The notes: a model not told the origin generated them from the letters alone. Positions 36,962-46,188 are shown, counted from the first letter of the stretch. The stretch is DNA of 64,000 nucleotides from Methylobacillus gramineus (GCF_020532675.1 NZ_JAJAVE010000001.1:62001-126000); one strand, 5' to 3'. Translations and numbers: made by a program.

Positions 36962-39601
36962 GTGTTTACAAAACCAAGAAGTGGACTTGTCAGTCAAGTC
37001 CGGTTGCTTTCTATTTTGATTTCCTTGAGTGGCATGACTTATCCTTTGGCTGGATTGGCAGTTGAAGATACTGCCGTGAGTCAGCCGCATACCAACGAAG
37101 GTAATAATGCCGTTGCTGAACCGCCTATCAAAGTGCAGGAGATAGTCATCAAGGCACCCAGGGTAAGGATTGTGAGTCCCTTGCCCGGTGTTGGTATTGA
37201 CCGCGAGCAAGCGGCGACAAATATACAAAGTGCAACCGCCAAAGAGATTGCTGAATCTCATGCCATCAATATCACCGAATATATGAACAACAACATGCAG
37301 TCGGTGAGTATCAATGATTATGCGGGTAATCCTTTTCAGCAAGATCTTAACTTCCGCGGCTTTACCGCTTCGCCGATGATAGGCACCCCGCAGGGGATTT
37401 CGGTCTATCTGGATGGTGTGCGCGTCAACGAAGCGTTTGGGGATGTAGTGAACTGGGATTTGCTCCCTATGAATGCCATCGCCAGCATGGATTTATTACC
37501 GGGTTCCAATCCCTTATTCGGCCTGAATACGCTGGGTGGTGCCCTGGCTATCCGTACCAAGACTGGTTTTACGGATAATTTTGCGCATGGGGAATTGATT
37601 TCCGGTGCCTGGGGTAGGCAACAAGTTCAAGCATCCAATGGCATCAACAATGGCATGTTCGGCTTGTTCACGGCCTACAATCATTTCGAGGAGGATGGCT
37701 GGCGGCGTAACTCGCCAAGCAACTTGAGGCAGCTCTACAACAATGCCACCTTCAAGTTCAGCCGTGGTGAAGTCAATCTAAGTGCATTGACCGTTGATAC
37801 TTCATTGGTTGGTAATGGCATGCTACCCGTTGAAATGGCCGAAACCAACCGGAAATGGGTGTTTACTTCGCCGGATGAATCCACGAACAAGCTTGATCAT
37901 TACAATCTCAATGGTCGTTGGGATGTGACAGACACCTTTACGGTTTCTGCCTTGGCTTACAAGCGCAAGATGAACCAGGCTGCAGTCAACGGGGATTTTT
38001 ACGAAGCGTATCAACAACTTTTCAGTAGAACCAATATTGATTACATCAACGGTACCTTCAATTTCTCCAACCTCAAGCAAGATAGCTTCGGATTCAGCTT
38101 GCAAGGAGCCTGGGATGTAGGCAATCACCAGATAGTCTTTGGTGTCGGGCTGGACAAGAACAAGATTCAGTTTAGCCAGCGTGAAATGTATGGCGAAATA
38201 AATGAAAATCAGGAAGTCGTTCCCGTCAGAGATGAGGCTTACTATCTTGAGGGTATGTACGCGGCAAAATATCCCGTGATACGCAATAACCTTAATGGAC
38301 ACAGCGTGACCAAGGGATTGTTCTTCAGTGATACGTGGTCGCCGCTCGAAACCCTGCACCTGACTTATGGAGCACGCTTCAACTGGTCACGCGTAGTCAA
38401 TGACTTGGTCTCTGACCGGGGCAACGATTTGTACCAGTTTGAATTCAACCCCTTAAACCCCCAGGGCAGTGGCCTGCTCAATCCATTACGCCAGCGTTGT
38501 GCTCAGCCTGGGGATCCATTTGTCACCTATGCGCGCTTTGTATGTAGCGATGGAGACTATAAATATAGAAGCTTTAACCCCTCTATTGGTATTGCCTGGG
38601 AGGCTCTGGAGAATTTCAGTCTCTATGGCAATATCAGCCGAGGGACACGGGTGCCAACGATTATCGAATTGGGGTGCGCACGAGACCATACCCTAGATAG
38701 TGGGCCAACCAGTACCAATTATCAGTATGGCTGTTCAATTCCTACCTCATTATCTGCTGATCCCTACTTAAAACAGGTTCGCTCAACCTCTTATGAACTG
38801 GGGGTGCGCGGCAATCAAAATAGTTTCACCTGGAATGCAGGGTTGTTCAGGACTGAACTCAAGGACGATATTCTATTCATGCCCCTTGGGCGCAAGAATC
38901 GAGGGGTATTCGACAACTTTGGTGAAACCCTGCGGCAGGGTATTGAGCTAGGCATGAATGGAACTGTGGGCAAGAGTAAGCTCAGGCTCAACTATACCTA
39001 TCTGCTTGCCACCTTTGAGTCTCCAGCCAATGCCATCAATCCCAACAATAGCAGTAATACCTCACCCACCACCCTGCAGGCCTATGTGAATATCGAGCCA
39101 GGGGATTATCTGACCGGAATGCCCAGGCATATTGTTCAGGCCAGCTGGAATTACCAGTTCTCTGAACGCTTTGATGCCACGTTGAGCATGGTTATGCACT
39201 CATTTTCATTTGTACGGGGCAATGAAAACAATGATCACAGGGCCAGAGATGCCTCGCATGCCTGCAACCCCTGTGGTAATCAGCCCTTTGATCGTGACCC
39301 TTATGACTACATTGGAAAAGGCACTATTCCTGGCTATGCCGTATTCAACCTGAGGGCCACCTACAAGTTCGATCACGGCGTCACTTTGTTTGTTAAGGCG
39401 GATAACATTTTTGACAAGGAATATTCCACTGCTGGTGACCTAGGGCGTAATCCTTTTGGCTCGACAGGGAGTTTCAATACTGATTCCACTCAATGGCAGA
39501 ACACGACCTTCATCGGGCTTGGTGCGCCACGTGCGATTTGGGTAGGCCTCGGCTTTGACTTGAATTGGAAAAAGCTGGCAAGCAAACCCAAGATGCAATG
39601 A
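36962..39601 (+). CDS. TonB-dependent outer-membrane receptor
   Basis: The product of about 879 residues has a signal peptide (to about AGLA, residue 35), a plug domain (LNFRGFTASPMIGTPQGISVYLDGVRVNEAF near 122-152, then LLPGSNPLFGLNTLGGAL) and a C-terminal beta-barrel ending with an aromatic-rich strand. The GTG at 36962 is chosen because GGAGG lies 6 bases upstream; a GTG at 36956 is in frame. Such receptors import metal chelates, vitamins or sugars using TonB energy. No TonB, ExbB or substrate enzymes are adjacent. Its place between the methanol dehydrogenase cluster, the oxygenase-decarboxylase pair and the PEP-CTERM genes leaves the ligand open. Confidence 0.9.
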   Translation: MFTKPRSGLVSQVRLLSILISLSGMTYPLAGLAVEDTAVSQPHTNEGNNAVAEPPIKVQEIVIKAPRVRIVSPLPGVGIDREQAATNIQSATAKEIAESHAINITEYMNNNMQSVSINDYAGNPFQQDLNFRGFTASPMIGTPQGISVYLDGVRVNEAFGDVVNWDLLPMNAIASMDLLPGSNPLFGLNTLGGALAIRTKTGFTDNFAHGELISGAWGRQQVQASNGINNGMFGLFTAYNHFEEDGWRRNSPSNLRQLYNNATFKFSRGEVNLSALTVDTSLVGNGMLPVEMAETNRKWVFTSPDESTNKLDHYNLNGRWDVTDTFTVSALAYKRKMNQAAVNGDFYEAYQQLFSRTNIDYINGTFNFSNLKQDSFGFSLQGAWDVGNHQIVFGVGLDKNKIQFSQREMYGEINENQEVVPVRDEAYYLEGMYAAKYPVIRNNLNGHSVTKGLFFSDTWSPLETLHLTYGARFNWSRVVNDLVSDRGNDLYQFEFNPLNPQGSGLLNPLRQRCAQPGDPFVTYARFVCSDGDYKYRSFNPSIGIAWEALENFSLYGNISRGTRVPTIIELGCARDHTLDSGPTSTNYQYGCSIPTSLSADPYLKQVRSTSYELGVRGNQNSFTWNAGLFRTELKDDILFMPLGRKNRGVFDNFGETLRQGIELGMNGTVGKSKLRLNYTYLLATFESPANAINPNNSSNTSPTTLQAYVNIEPGDYLTGMPRHIVQASWNYQFSERFDATLSMVMHSFSFVRGNENNDHRARDASHACNPCGNQPFDRDPYDYIGKGTIPGYAVFNLRATYKFDHGVTLFVKADNIFDKEYSTAGDLGRNPFGSTGSFNTDSTQWQNTTFIGLGAPRAIWVGLGFDLNWKKLASKPKMQ

Positions 39602-39688
39602 TGGTTGTTGTAAACAGCCAGCATGGTTGGTTGTAGCCAGGTAATCCTAATGAACTGAGCAAGGTGGCAAAAGTTTATGAATTATTCG

Positions 39689-39708
39689 ATTAGTCCATTA
39701 GGACTAAT
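39689..39708. repeat. perfect 8-bp inverted repeat downstream of the TonB receptor gene
   Basis: ATTAGTCC and GGACTAAT surround a 4-base spacer. There is no T tract, so it is more likely a protein site than a terminator. It lies about 130 bases upstream of the sigma-54-like promoter, a distance suited to an enhancer-binding protein. The rest of the gene-free stretch 39602-39948 shows no other structure besides that promoter. Confidence 0.45.
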
Positions 39709-39838
39709 TCCTGGAAAATTTTAGCTGTATTCATGTCGTGGTTGGATCTATATGTTAATGATTTGTAAATATTTTGTGTGGAAAGTGTAAAAACCAAAAA
39801 ATCCTGAATGAATCTTGACTGGCATAACTCACTGAAAT

Positions 39839-39855
39839 TGGGCCTGGAAATTGCA
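39839..39855 (+). promoter_or_regulatory. candidate sigma-54 (-24/-12) promoter for the PEP-CTERM pair
   Basis: GG at 39841-39842 and GC at 39853-39854 are separated by exactly 10 bases, with a perfect TTGCA at the -12 element and GGGCCTG at the -24 element. It lies about 94 bases before the PEP-CTERM start at 39949. RpoN control of PEP-CTERM genes is known from other exosortase-bearing bacteria; here it is inferred. Confidence 0.55.
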
Positions 39856-39948
39856 GAGTAGTGATTTGTGATGGTCAGCTTGCATGACTATCTCCGATGC
39901 AGCCTCGTTCATAGGGGTTGTGACAATAAATGTACAAGGAGATTGATG

Positions 39949-40785
39949 ATGAATTTTAAGTCTATGGCAGTTGCTGCCATGCTGGTTTCAGCATCGTCAG
40001 CATACGCTGGTGGTTTTGTCGACCTGCGTGATGATTTGGCGACACTGAGTGCTGCAAATGGTGGTTTGGTCGTTGGGGCTAACAACCCCCTGCGTGACAA
40101 GCTCTACCTTGATGCAACTAATTACACATGGTTAAGCGGGTATAGCAGCAACCCAGCCCAGTTAATCGCTACTTCTATTGCCTACTCTGGCAATTCCGGT
40201 GCTGGCGTTCTAACTTTGCTGGACTATCGCATTAATACCAATGTCGAGTTGTTGCCCGGTGTGGCCCAAGCCACCATCTTTGATTTCGTGTTCCGTGACA
40301 GCAGTGATAACTCGCTGGTATTTGGTACGCGTTATATCAACTTGGTCAACAACAGCCAGGAAGTTAACTTCCTCTATCGCTATGGTTTTGAAGGCTTTGA
40401 TACTTCAGCGGCGTGGTTATTCCTGTCTGATTACGACCTGCGCATGTATGAAGCTGGTCGTACAGACGATCACTCCTTTGCCAGCAATGTAGGCTATGAC
40501 GATGGTGGCGTGCGCCAAAAGTCTGATATCAGCGTGAACGAGGGAAATCCTTACAGCGGCCTGTACCTTGTGAAGACTGATGCCACCGAATACATCCTGG
40601 GTGATAAGGCAATTGGTTACTACCAGGCTGGTGAAGAAGGCCAGGCAGTGGTTGGCGGCTTTATTGGTGGTTTTGTCCCCACCGTTGCTGCTGTACCTGA
40701 ACCTTCCGAATATGCTCTGATGCTGTTGGGTCTGGGTATGGTAGGTTTTGTGGCAACACGCCGCAAGAAGCAGAACCAGGCTTAA
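39949..40785 (+). CDS. PEP-CTERM sorting-domain protein (first of tandem pair)
   Basis: The precursor of about 278 residues has a signal peptide ending AYA (about residue 20), then GGFVDLRDD. The C-terminal sorting signal is VPEPSEYALMLLGLGMVGF followed by RRKK, the tripartite PEP-CTERM form (Pro-Glu-Pro motif, hydrophobic helix, basic end) processed by exosortase. The middle is rich in Asn, Ser, Gly and aromatic residues, typical of surface proteins. Of the two ATGs, 39949 has AAGGAGA 7 bases upstream; the frame extends upstream to 39868. It is paralogous to the next gene in layout and in the residues after the signal peptide. Function unknown; likely secreted or matrix-associated. Confidence 0.85.
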   Translation: MNFKSMAVAAMLVSASSAYAGGFVDLRDDLATLSAANGGLVVGANNPLRDKLYLDATNYTWLSGYSSNPAQLIATSIAYSGNSGAGVLTLLDYRINTNVELLPGVAQATIFDFVFRDSSDNSLVFGTRYINLVNNSQEVNFLYRYGFEGFDTSAAWLFLSDYDLRMYEAGRTDDHSFASNVGYDDGGVRQKSDISVNEGNPYSGLYLVKTDATEYILGDKAIGYYQAGEEGQAVVGGFIGGFVPTVAAVPEPSEYALMLLGLGMVGFVATRRKKQNQA

Positions 40786-40897
40786 TGCCAGGCCGTTTTG
40801 CTTAAGTTGATGCAAGGCACTATGGGAAAAGTAGTTAACTAGAACGGAGTCATTGTCTGCTGATAGGGCAATGACTCAATTAAGAGGGGAATATAAA

Positions 40898-41728
40898 ATG
40901 CAAGTTTCAATCAAGCAAGTAGTTATTGGCGCAGCTCTGGCAGTTGCAAGCGTTAGCAGTGCTTATGCCGGTGGTTTTGTGGATGTTCTGAACAGTGGTG
41001 CACGCACCCCTGGTAGCGTAAACAATATCAGCACCGATCCATTCTTCCTGACTGGCGGCATTCCTGCCAGCTGGACATTGCAACAGTCAATCACTACTTC
41101 GGTTTACTCGCCTGTAGATACTGCTATTCAAGTAGGCACGTTTATCGATTCAGTGTGGATTAATGCCTCGACCAATCAGTTGATTATCGGCTCCTATTTC
41201 CAGCTATTGCCAAACTATCCCACTGGCAATATCCATGGCGGTGGCGGTATCTCTGAGATTAACTCAATTGTGCGCACTGGTTTCACCGGCGTAGCCAGCA
41301 TCCAGGCCTCTTGGTACTTTGCAGCTGATGAATATGCTGGTGCAGAAGATGGTTACCGTTTGCGTGATCCTGCGCGTTCTGATTACATCGCCAGCTATAA
41401 TGCAGATACTGCAGCTAATGGGGGCTACTTCGATGCTGACAAGGTTTCGATTCGTACGGATGTGAGCCTGGGTGAAGACAATCCCAATTCAGGTATCTAC
41501 TTCCTGAGTGTTGATGCCTCCAAGTACACTTACGAATTTGCCAATGATGCAGTGCGTATCGTACAAGGTGCTTCATCCAGCGAAGGTGGTCGTAAGTTCC
41601 AGGAAATTTGGCTAAGTGGTTACCAAGTAGTTGCTGTGCCTGAGCCTTCTGAATATGCCCTGATGCTTGTTGGCCTTGGTCTTATGGGTTTTGTTGCTCG
41701 TCGTCGCCAGGGCAAAGAACTGTCATAA
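40898..41728 (+). CDS. PEP-CTERM sorting-domain protein (second of tandem pair)
   Basis: The precursor of about 276 residues has a signal peptide ending AYA and continues GGFVDVLNS, echoing its neighbour. The C-terminus is VPEPSEYALMLVGLGLMGF followed by RRRQGK, an exosortase signal nearly identical to the first protein. The start at 40898 has AGAGGGGA upstream; the open frame extends further but without a ribosome site. Both genes lie within 8.5 kb of epsH (exosortase B), the obvious candidate processing enzyme. Adhesive, matrix or appendage roles are possible but unproven. Confidence 0.85.
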   Translation: MQVSIKQVVIGAALAVASVSSAYAGGFVDVLNSGARTPGSVNNISTDPFFLTGGIPASWTLQQSITTSVYSPVDTAIQVGTFIDSVWINASTNQLIIGSYFQLLPNYPTGNIHGGGGISEINSIVRTGFTGVASIQASWYFAADEYAGAEDGYRLRDPARSDYIASYNADTAANGGYFDADKVSIRTDVSLGEDNPNSGIYFLSVDASKYTYEFANDAVRIVQGASSSEGGRKFQEIWLSGYQVVAVPEPSEYALMLVGLGLMGFVARRRQGKELS

Positions 41729-41754
41729 ATCTATAGCAGTCATTCAGTAGTATC

Positions 41755-41786
41755 AATAAGTCGGCTTATGCCGACTTATTTTTTTA
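41755..41786 (+). terminator. terminator after the PEP-CTERM pair
   Basis: AATAAGTCGGC pairs with GCCGACTTATT around a 4-base loop, followed by a T tract. It separates the PEP-CTERM unit from the eps region. Confidence 0.9.
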
Positions 41787-41804
41787 GATTTCGTCAGACA
41801 TCAT

Positions 41805-41827
41805 CAAATGAGAATTTATATCATTTG
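41805..41827. repeat. 7-bp inverted repeat in the eps-region promoter
   Basis: CAAATGA and TCATTTG are separated by 9 bases in the 90-base gap before the CPBP protease gene, a candidate operator for the eps transcript. Confidence 0.4.
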
Positions 41828-41876
41828 TTGGCAATTTTTTGTATCATCAGGCACCTATATATAGATAAAACAACTT

Positions 41877-42551
41877 ATGACTAGTTTGAACTTAGGGCCA
41901 GTCTGGAATCGCGCTCTTCCTTTCGTGTTATATATGATATTCATGGCTGGCGTAGATGTGTTGGAGCAATACGGCCCTACCGGGCTTGATTTACGCTGGT
42001 TATATGGGGTCAAAGTTGCATTGGTTGCGCTTGTGCTTTGGATCTTGCGTAGAAACTATATAGAGTTGTTTAGTGAGGCGACTTTAGATTTCAAGGCGTG
42101 GTTGACCGCAATAGCTGTGGGTGTGCTAGTATTTGTCGCTTGGATTAACCTGGATGTCTCTTGGATGTTGCTTTCGGAGCCATCTGAGGGATTTAATCCT
42201 GGGACTGGCATTGAAGGTTGTCTCCTTATAGTGACAAGATTGGCTGGTGCGGCATTGGTTGTACCTTTAATGGAAGAGTTGTTCTGGCGCTCATTTTTGA
42301 TGCGCTGGATTCAAAATCAGATTTTCCTGCAAGTACTGCCAGGGCAAGTGGGTTGGCTAGCACTTGCTGTCTCGTCTGCTTTGTTTGCGATAGAGCACAG
42401 CCTCTGGTTTGCCGGTTTGATTGCTGGGTTGGCATATGGATTGCTTTATATTCGTAGTGGAAAAATATGGATGCCGATCATCGCGCATGCGGTGACAAAT
42501 GGTGTTTTGGGAGTTTGGATTATCTATACCGGTAAGTGGCATTACTGGTAG
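41877..42551 (+). CDS. CPBP-family intramembrane protease, PEP-CTERM/exosortase-associated
   Basis: This 224-residue integral membrane protein of about seven helices belongs to the CAAX protease/bacteriocin-processing family. The first metal motif is the EExxxR-type MEELFWRSFLMRW near residue 133, followed by conserved His in AIEHSLWFAGLIAGLAYG near 172 and the third motif IIAHAVTNGVLG near 203. A CPBP subfamily is repeatedly found in exosortase loci, which fits its place between the PEP-CTERM pair and epsL. A role in processing or controlling exosortase substrates is inferred. Upstream is a terminator and a small dyad, so it likely opens the eps transcript. Confidence 0.8.
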   Translation: MTSLNLGPVWNRALPFVLYMIFMAGVDVLEQYGPTGLDLRWLYGVKVALVALVLWILRRNYIELFSEATLDFKAWLTAIAVGVLVFVAWINLDVSWMLLSEPSEGFNPGTGIEGCLLIVTRLAGAALVVPLMEELFWRSFLMRWIQNQIFLQVLPGQVGWLALAVSSALFAIEHSLWFAGLIAGLAYGLLYIRSGKIWMPIIAHAVTNGVLGVWIIYTGKWHYW

Positions 42552-42582
42552 CAATTGGGGAAGTATTTCTTTGCGTTTATCT

Positions 42583-43782
42583 ATGAATATAAAAAAAGCA
42601 GCCCAGTTTGTAATGCTAGGTGGAAGCTTGGCTGGTATTCACTCTACAGTGCTTGCCATGGACGGTGATGTTATTCGCCCTTACGTCAGCGCTACCTACT
42701 CCTATGATGACAACCTGCGACGCTTCAATAATACCCAGCAGGCTCTAGCGACAACGGGAAGTTCAAAAACCTCTGACACTATGCTTATGACGGGTGTCGG
42801 AATCATTCTTGATAAGTACATCAGCCAGCAAAAATTTTATTTCGACATCAGTGCCAATCGTACTAAGTTCGATCGCAACTCCGAGCTTGATAATGACGGT
42901 AAAGAATTAACCGGAAAATGGGATTGGAAAATTGGTAAGCGGCTAGACGGTAAAATCGAGCTATACCACAAGGAAGCATTGGTTCCATTTTCGGATTTTC
43001 AGGGTTTAGCTCTCAACCAGCGTAAGCAAGATCGCAGGACTTTTGAGGCCCGCTGGATGTTGCATCCGAGGTGGCGGGTACGTGGGGCTTTGGCCAATAC
43101 TGAAACGCGCTATAGCGCCGCAGCTCAACAGCTCGCTAACCTGGAAGAGAACTCCCAGGAGCTTGCGTTGGATTACCTTTCTCCAAGCAAGAGTGTTATC
43201 GGTGTTATGTATCGTCATGCAAGGGGTGAAAAGCCTCAGCAAGTTATTTTTGGTGTGCCCTTCAGCAACGATTATGATCAGAATGAACTTAAGCTTAATG
43301 TGGATTGGACAGTGACTGGCAAGACTAAAATCCAGTTTCTTGGTGGCTTGGTTGATCGTAAGCATGATGAGCTGCCTCAACGAGATTTCAGGGGCTTTAA
43401 TGCACGGGGTAATGTGGCCTGGCAGGCAACAGGCAAGTCTGATTTGAGGCTGTCAGTTTGGCGTGAAAATAACGCCCAGTCATTCGTAACAACCAGCTAC
43501 ACACTTAATCGCGGTACGTCGCTAACTGCAAATTACATAGTCACTGGCAAAATTATGATGCAGGGTAGCGCTAAATATGAAAAACGCGACTTTGAGGGTG
43601 ATAGCGCGATAGGCTTGACCCGGCAAGATACCGATAAGAATTTTTCATTGGCGGTGATCTATCAGGCGCTCAATGATTTAAAAATCACTGCATCACTAAC
43701 CCGTAGTGATCGCGACTCTTCTATTCAGCAAGCTGGGTTCAAATCTAATGGCATCTCTCTTACTGGGATGTACGAATTTTGA
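42583..43782 (+). CDS. epsL: EpsL-like outer-membrane beta-barrel protein of the exosortase B locus
   Basis: The product of about 399 residues has a signal peptide (cleaved near VLAMD, residue 26) and an alternating beta-strand pattern ending in an aromatic residue (GISLTGMYEF), typical of an outer-membrane barrel. Its first mature segment (RPYVSATYSYDDNLRRF) fits the EpsL family found beside exosortase B. The likely job is polymer passage across the outer membrane. The ATG at 42583 is used; a TTG at 42571 has a better-spaced ribosome site (GGGGAAG), and the frame extends to 42499. It is 10 bases before epsB. Confidence 0.72.
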   Translation: MNIKKAAQFVMLGGSLAGIHSTVLAMDGDVIRPYVSATYSYDDNLRRFNNTQQALATTGSSKTSDTMLMTGVGIILDKYISQQKFYFDISANRTKFDRNSELDNDGKELTGKWDWKIGKRLDGKIELYHKEALVPFSDFQGLALNQRKQDRRTFEARWMLHPRWRVRGALANTETRYSAAAQQLANLEENSQELALDYLSPSKSVIGVMYRHARGEKPQQVIFGVPFSNDYDQNELKLNVDWTVTGKTKIQFLGGLVDRKHDELPQRDFRGFNARGNVAWQATGKSDLRLSVWRENNAQSFVTTSYTLNRGTSLTANYIVTGKIMMQGSAKYEKRDFEGDSAIGLTRQDTDKNFSLAVIYQALNDLKITASLTRSDRDSSIQQAGFKSNGISLTGMYEF

Positions 43783-43792
43783 TGGTGACTAA

Positions 43793-45178
43793 ATGACTGT
43801 AAACGATATACCTTTAGTCGCTTTTTTTAAGCAACTTCTAGATCCGCTGATTATTCTTGGCACTTTGTATGGCTTCACACTTTTATATAGTGAGCCTTTC
43901 AATGGCTATTATCTGATTCTGGCGTTGCTTGCGTACTTTGTTTCATCCAATGTTTATGAGCGGCTGGATCTCTATCGCACTTGGCGTAGCGGTAAGGTGC
44001 TAGGTTATCTGCGAGATATTCTGTTCGGCTGGGGTATTGTTGTCGTGGTGCTGGCTTTTATAGGTTACGCCGCAGATCTTTCCAGTCAGTATCTCGATGA
44101 GATGATTTATGCCTGGTTTGCCAGTGTGCCGATGATTTTTATCATCACTCACCTTGCAATCCGAAAAATTGCGTCCGATTTACATAAAAATGGTGAAGTA
44201 CGATCTGTTGTCATCATTGGAGCCAATGATATAGGGGTGAGGCTCATTAATCGTATCAGTGACGATCCATATTTGTTTATGGATGTTAAAGGCATATTTG
44301 ATGATAGAGAGGTGGCAAGGCATCCCAAAGGCATGCGCAATGTTCCATTGCTGGGCTCCATGTCAGATATTGCTCCCTATGTGCGTGCCAATAACACGCA
44401 AATTATCTTCATTAGCCTGCCAATGTCAGCTCAGCCGCGCATACGCCAGCTTTTTGAAGAGCTGCAAGACGCAACGGCCTCAATCTATTTTGTTCCTGAC
44501 ATCTATATTTTTGATTTGGTGCAAGCGAGGTTTGATGATGTTGCGGGTGTGCCTGTAGTGGCAATTCTGGAAACACCGTTCACTGGTTTCAACAGCTTAA
44601 TCAAACGGACTAGTGACATAATTCTTGCCGCGCTTATCCTGTTAATACTTTCTCCCATCATGCTGACCATCGCATTGGCAGTGAAGCTGACATCCAAAGG
44701 ACCTGTCATTTTTAAGCAGCGTCGCTATGGGCTGAATGGAGAGGCCATTATTGTTTACAAGTTTCGCTCTATGTCGGTGATGGAAGATGGTGAAAAAGTC
44801 ATACAAGCTCAAAAGCGCGATCAAAGATTGACATCTATTGGCGGATTTCTCCGGAAGAACTCTTTAGATGAGTTGCCACAGTTCATTAATGTGCTGCAAG
44901 GTCAGATGAGTATTGTTGGACCTAGGCCGCATGCAATTGCTCATAATGAGCAGTATCGCAAGCTTATCCGTGGCTACATGCTTAGACATAAGGTTAAGCC
45001 AGGCATAACGGGGTGGGCGCAAGTCAATGGTTTGCGCGGAGAGACAGAAACTCTCGACAAAATGGAGGCGCGCATTGAATACGATCTGGACTATCTGCGT
45101 CATTGGTCATTAGCATTTGATTTTTGGATTGTTTTGAGAACATTGCTGGTGGTGTTCAAAAAAGATAATGCTTATTAG
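43793..45178 (+). CDS. epsB: undecaprenyl-phosphate glucose phosphotransferase (EPS priming enzyme)
   Basis: The 461-residue WcaJ/EpsB-type protein has four N-terminal membrane helices, a Rossmann-like central domain (VVIIGANDIGVRLINRI near 139), another helix near 270-290 and the C-terminal bacterial sugar transferase domain. That domain has the catalytic motifs KFRSMSV, LRKNSLDELPQ and GPRPHA. It loads the first sugar phosphate (probably glucose-1-P) onto undecaprenyl phosphate. It is placed between epsL and epsD as expected. Confidence 0.9.
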   Translation: MTVNDIPLVAFFKQLLDPLIILGTLYGFTLLYSEPFNGYYLILALLAYFVSSNVYERLDLYRTWRSGKVLGYLRDILFGWGIVVVVLAFIGYAADLSSQYLDEMIYAWFASVPMIFIITHLAIRKIASDLHKNGEVRSVVIIGANDIGVRLINRISDDPYLFMDVKGIFDDREVARHPKGMRNVPLLGSMSDIAPYVRANNTQIIFISLPMSAQPRIRQLFEELQDATASIYFVPDIYIFDLVQARFDDVAGVPVVAILETPFTGFNSLIKRTSDIILAALILLILSPIMLTIALAVKLTSKGPVIFKQRRYGLNGEAIIVYKFRSMSVMEDGEKVIQAQKRDQRLTSIGGFLRKNSLDELPQFINVLQGQMSIVGPRPHAIAHNEQYRKLIRGYMLRHKVKPGITGWAQVNGLRGETETLDKMEARIEYDLDYLRHWSLAFDFWIVLRTLLVVFKKDNAY

Positions 45179-45215
45179 CCTATCGCGCTTTATAAAAGAA
45201 ATTTGAGGAGACTAC

Positions 45216-46157
45216 ATGTTGAATACTGCATCTGGAATGGTATACAAACCCTGGACCAAAATCGCAATGTCTGGCGTTATTGCCGTGGCTATTAGCCTGG
45301 CTCTGGGTGGCTGTGGAGACAAATCACATGGCAATAAAGCCAGTCAGTCCCTGGTAAGCGTCAATGGCAAGGAAATCACAGTGCATCAGCTCAATGAAGA
45401 GCTGGCAAGAGCCAATGTACAAGCAGCGCAGAAAGATGCCGCAAGCAAGCAAATACTCAGTGCATTGGTGGATCGCCAGCTCTTGGAGCAGGCTGCCGCC
45501 AAAGCAAAGGTGGACCGTGATCCCAATGTTATGCAGGCTGTAGAGCGTGCAAAAGCGCAAATCGTGGCTCAAGCGTACCTGCAGGGTAGGGTTGCGTCAG
45601 TAGCAAAACCTGAAAAGGCTGAGATTGAAGCTTTCTACAAGCAAAATCCTCCACTGTTTAGTGAACGCAAGTTGGTGGAAATGGAGCAGTTGCTTTTAGA
45701 TTCCCGTCAAATCACTGATGAATTCAAAGCCTCACTGGGTAACTTCAAGTCTTTACAGGAAGTTGCGGCGTGGTTGGACACCAAAGGTGTGCAATATGAC
45801 CGTGGTGAAGTCGCCCGTAGTGTGGCTGAGCTTCCACCACAAATTTCCGAGCGTCTTAAGGATGCACGTAAGGGACAATTGTTTGTGATTGGTATGGGTC
45901 CACGCACCATGCTGGTTCAGATGGATACTGTCAAAGACAATCCCGTTTCTCTGGCGGATGCAAGTGCACAAATTGAGCAGTTGTTATTGAATAAAAAGCG
46001 CAAGGAGGCTGGTGAGGCTGAACTGCAGCGCTTGAAGGCGGAAGCAAAAATTGAGTATTTAGATAGTTCTATTGAGAAGCCAAAGACTGAACTAAAGGAA
46101 GTGGTTAAAAAGAAAGCAGATGACGATATTTCCCGTGGTGTAAGTGGGTTGAAATAA
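45216..46157 (+). CDS. epsD: EpsD-family peptidyl-prolyl cis-trans isomerase-like lipoprotein
   Basis: The 313-residue protein has a lipoprotein signal with lipobox LGGC (Cys at about 33). The SurA/PpiD-like N-terminal chaperone domain starts VSVNGKEITVHQLNEELARA, and a degenerate parvulin region follows. EpsD proteins occur with exosortase B EPS systems and probably help fold outer-membrane components such as EpsE or EpsL. The C-terminus is Lys/Glu-rich. A GAGGAG ribosome site precedes the ATG. Confidence 0.85.
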   Translation: MLNTASGMVYKPWTKIAMSGVIAVAISLALGGCGDKSHGNKASQSLVSVNGKEITVHQLNEELARANVQAAQKDAASKQILSALVDRQLLEQAAAKAKVDRDPNVMQAVERAKAQIVAQAYLQGRVASVAKPEKAEIEAFYKQNPPLFSERKLVEMEQLLLDSRQITDEFKASLGNFKSLQEVAAWLDTKGVQYDRGEVARSVAELPPQISERLKDARKGQLFVIGMGPRTMLVQMDTVKDNPVSLADASAQIEQLLLNKKRKEAGEAELQRLKAEAKIEYLDSSIEKPKTELKEVVKKKADDDISRGVSGLK

Positions 46158-46188
46158 AGATCTGAAAATTTAGAAATGGATGAAAATT

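Noticed and set aside
41828-41846. Second sigma-54-like element (TTGGCA...TTGTAT) before the CPBP gene
   Set aside because: The spacing is one base short and the -12 element lacks GC; sigma-54 promoters need strict GG-N10-GC.
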